Below, in pieces: positions 49,046 through 49,852 of a stretch of 49,852 nucleotides of DNA. Position 1 is the stretch's first letter. The number at the start of each line of letters is the position of its first letter. The translations under genes were made by a program, and so were the position numbers. The DNA is from an uncultured Oscillospiraceae bacterium (GTDB lineage Bacteria; Bacillota; Clostridia; Oscillospirales; Oscillospiraceae), in the NCBI GenBank assembly GCA_947631845.1, contig CANRMY010000012.1, positions 1 through 49,852 of the forward strand, written 5' to 3'. The notes beneath the pieces are model-generated. The model saw nothing but the letters and a program-made list of their open reading frames with translations, was not told where the DNA came from and searched no databases.

Positions 49046-49444
49046 TCACCGTACGCCCAGCCTCTCCCGCAGGCCCTCCTGGAGGACCTGGGAGCAGTTG
49101 ATGCGGCGCTTGTCGGCCATTTCGGCCATCCACGCGGGGAGGGAGACATTTTTCCGGACGCTTCTGGTATCGGTGGCGGCGCGATAGGCGAGGGTATCCA
49201 CGCGGATGAGGGTGCAGACGGCATTGGCGTCGTGCTTCACCTGCGGCTGGGGGGTGGGGGGCGCGATGGGCATTCCCTCGTCCTCCGCCACGCAAAGCCA
49301 GCCGGAAGCGGCGTCGGTGATCTGGTCAATGGCGTCATCCAGATCGTCGCCGGTGGTGATGCAGCCGGGCAGGTCGGGGACGCGGGCATAAAACTCTGTC
49401 CCGTCCTCGGTGGGGGTAAAAACAGCGGTGTAGGTATATTTCAT
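49046..49444 (-). CDS. hicB: HicB-family antitoxin
   Basis: The first 60 residues are the degraded RNase H-like HicB fold (YTAVFTPTEDG, ARVPDLPGCITTGDDL, DDAIDQITDAASGWL); the C-terminal part (NVSLPAWMAEMADKRRINCSQVLQEGLRERLG) is a ribbon-helix-helix DNA-binding domain. It neutralises HicA and represses the operon. At 132 residues the length is usual. The start overlaps the hicA stop by four bases. Confidence 0.93.
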   Translation of the reverse strand: MKYTYTAVFTPTEDGTEFYARVPDLPGCITTGDDLDDAIDQITDAASGWLCVAEDEGMPIAPPTPQPQVKHDANAVCTLIRVDTLAYRAATDTRSVRKNVSLPAWMAEMADKRRINCSQVLQEGLRERLGVR

Positions 49445-49641
49445 GACTGCCTCCTTAAGGTCTGGTTTTCCCGAATCTCCTTCCGAATATACCGAAGGGT
49501 GTTCTCAGTGAACTTGTGGCGCTTGACAGTGATGGAGCAATTCAGCGTTTCGTTGTAATAGATGTCGTGGTTGGAGCCGTGGCGTTCAAAGACATACCCG
49601 CTTTGCTGAAGTTCCCTGAGCGCCTGATCTCTTGGCGTCAT
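49441..49641 (-). CDS. hicA: HicA-family mRNA interferase toxin
   Basis: This small dsRBD-like ribonuclease inhibits translation when free. The 66-residue protein has the conserved GSNHDIYYN segment with catalytic His25, and the VKRHKFTENTLRYIRKE region of the family ends. The frame is open upstream to 49695, but GGGAGGGAA places the start at ATG 49641, 16 bases after the predicted transcription start. The toxin is first and antitoxin second, as usual for hicAB. Confidence 0.92.
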   Translation of the reverse strand: MTPRDQALRELQQSGYVFERHGSNHDIYYNETLNCSITVKRHKFTENTLRYIRKEIRENQTLRRQS

Positions 49642-49663
49642 AGCTTTCCCTCCCATCAGCCAT

Positions 49664-49692
49664 ATTATACACAAGAATGTGTATGTTGTCAA
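49664..49692 (-). promoter_or_regulatory. hicAB promoter with operator palindrome in the spacer
   Basis: On the minus strand TTGACA (49692-49687) and TATAAT (49669-49664) are 17 bases apart, both perfect consensus. A palindrome ATACACA-AGAA-TGTGTAT (plus strand 49667-49684) fills the spacer and enters the -10; the HicB ribbon-helix-helix domain is the likely binder. Confidence 0.9.
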
Positions 49693-49815
49693 CAATCAGA
49701 AAGCCTGCAAATAAAAAGTCAACCCCAAACGCGAAAAAATTCGAATAAAGAGCAGCGGTAAAAATGGGCAACACAAATAGGCCGCCTTGAAGGGGCAGCC
49801 GGAAGAAGGAAAATT

Positions 49816-49852
49816 ATGGGTGGTGCCGTCAGTCGGAGTTGGCCGTATCCTC
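49816..49852 (+). CDS. Possible start of a plus-strand gene cut by the window end
   Basis: ATG 49816 follows GAAGAAGGA at a good distance and stays open to the window edge for 12 codons. The rest of 49696-49852 is the hicAB upstream region, AT-rich at first, with nothing else recognised. Too short to assign. Confidence 0.2.
   Translation, partial: MGGAVSRSWPYP

Overview
The window looks like a GC-rich, low-redox Clostridia chromosome, probably of the Oscillospiraceae type. This rests on gene content, not on a search: a six-gene Rnf operon in the clostridial order C-D-G-E-A-B, the Firmicute string recJ-relA-dtd-MBL-hemZ, an mre/minD cell-shape cluster, DapF, Shine-Dalgarno-led ATG/GTG/TTG starts and consensus sigma-A promoters in GC-rich DNA.

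Layout. 1-110: the 3' end of a 5S rRNA gene and its terminator. 0.2-4.6 kb: a GH13 amylase, small hypotheticals and two XRE regulators with clear operators. 4.7-16.8 kb, minus strand: aspS, a secreted or anchored protein and hisS; then mgsA, minD, mrdA, mreD, mreC and maf; then a U32/RlhA-like protein. 17-25.8 kb, plus strand: recJ, relA, dtd, an MBL hydrolase, hemZ and a uridine-kinase-like protein. 26-32 kb: rnfCDGEAB and dapF. 32.3-33.4 kb, minus: rodA. 33.6-48.5 kb: a short-tailed-phage (podovirus-like) morphogenesis module. It has an ImmA peptidase and CI-like repressor, a face-to-face promoter pair, a small zinc protein, a probable small terminase, the large terminase, a nozzle-like tail protein, a helical ejection-like protein, portal, scaffold, capsid, a collagen-like fibre protein and a lectin-like adhesin. 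No integrase, replication or lysis gene is visible. 49.0-49.7 kb: hicAB on the minus strand.

The most unusual content is non-coding. A nested set of repeats fills nearly every long intergenic gap. Repeat A is a ~190-bp element (five copies) with four or five hairpins whose stems show compensating base changes between copies; one copy lies between two 84-bp copies of the maf 5' end. Repeat B is a set of island ends built on a 15-17 bp stem hairpin (GCTTTCTTCTCTTTTGT arm) with fixed polarity: GTTG loop at left ends, CAAC loop at right ends. Two islands are gene-free, while a left and a right end also bracket the collagen-like and adhesin genes. Module C is a ~95-bp block cleanly inserted in one island compared with the other. 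D is a ~30-bp palindrome (GTAGGGGC or GTACGGGCC type) that also sits in frame, three times, inside the nozzle-like gene.

How the parts fit: the host genes are ordinary housekeeping (translation, envelope growth, stringent response, ion-pumping electron transport). The phage module appears host-controlled by the repressor/ImmA pair, and the repeats have spread through both host and phage gaps, so they act at the level of the genome and are not specific to the phage.
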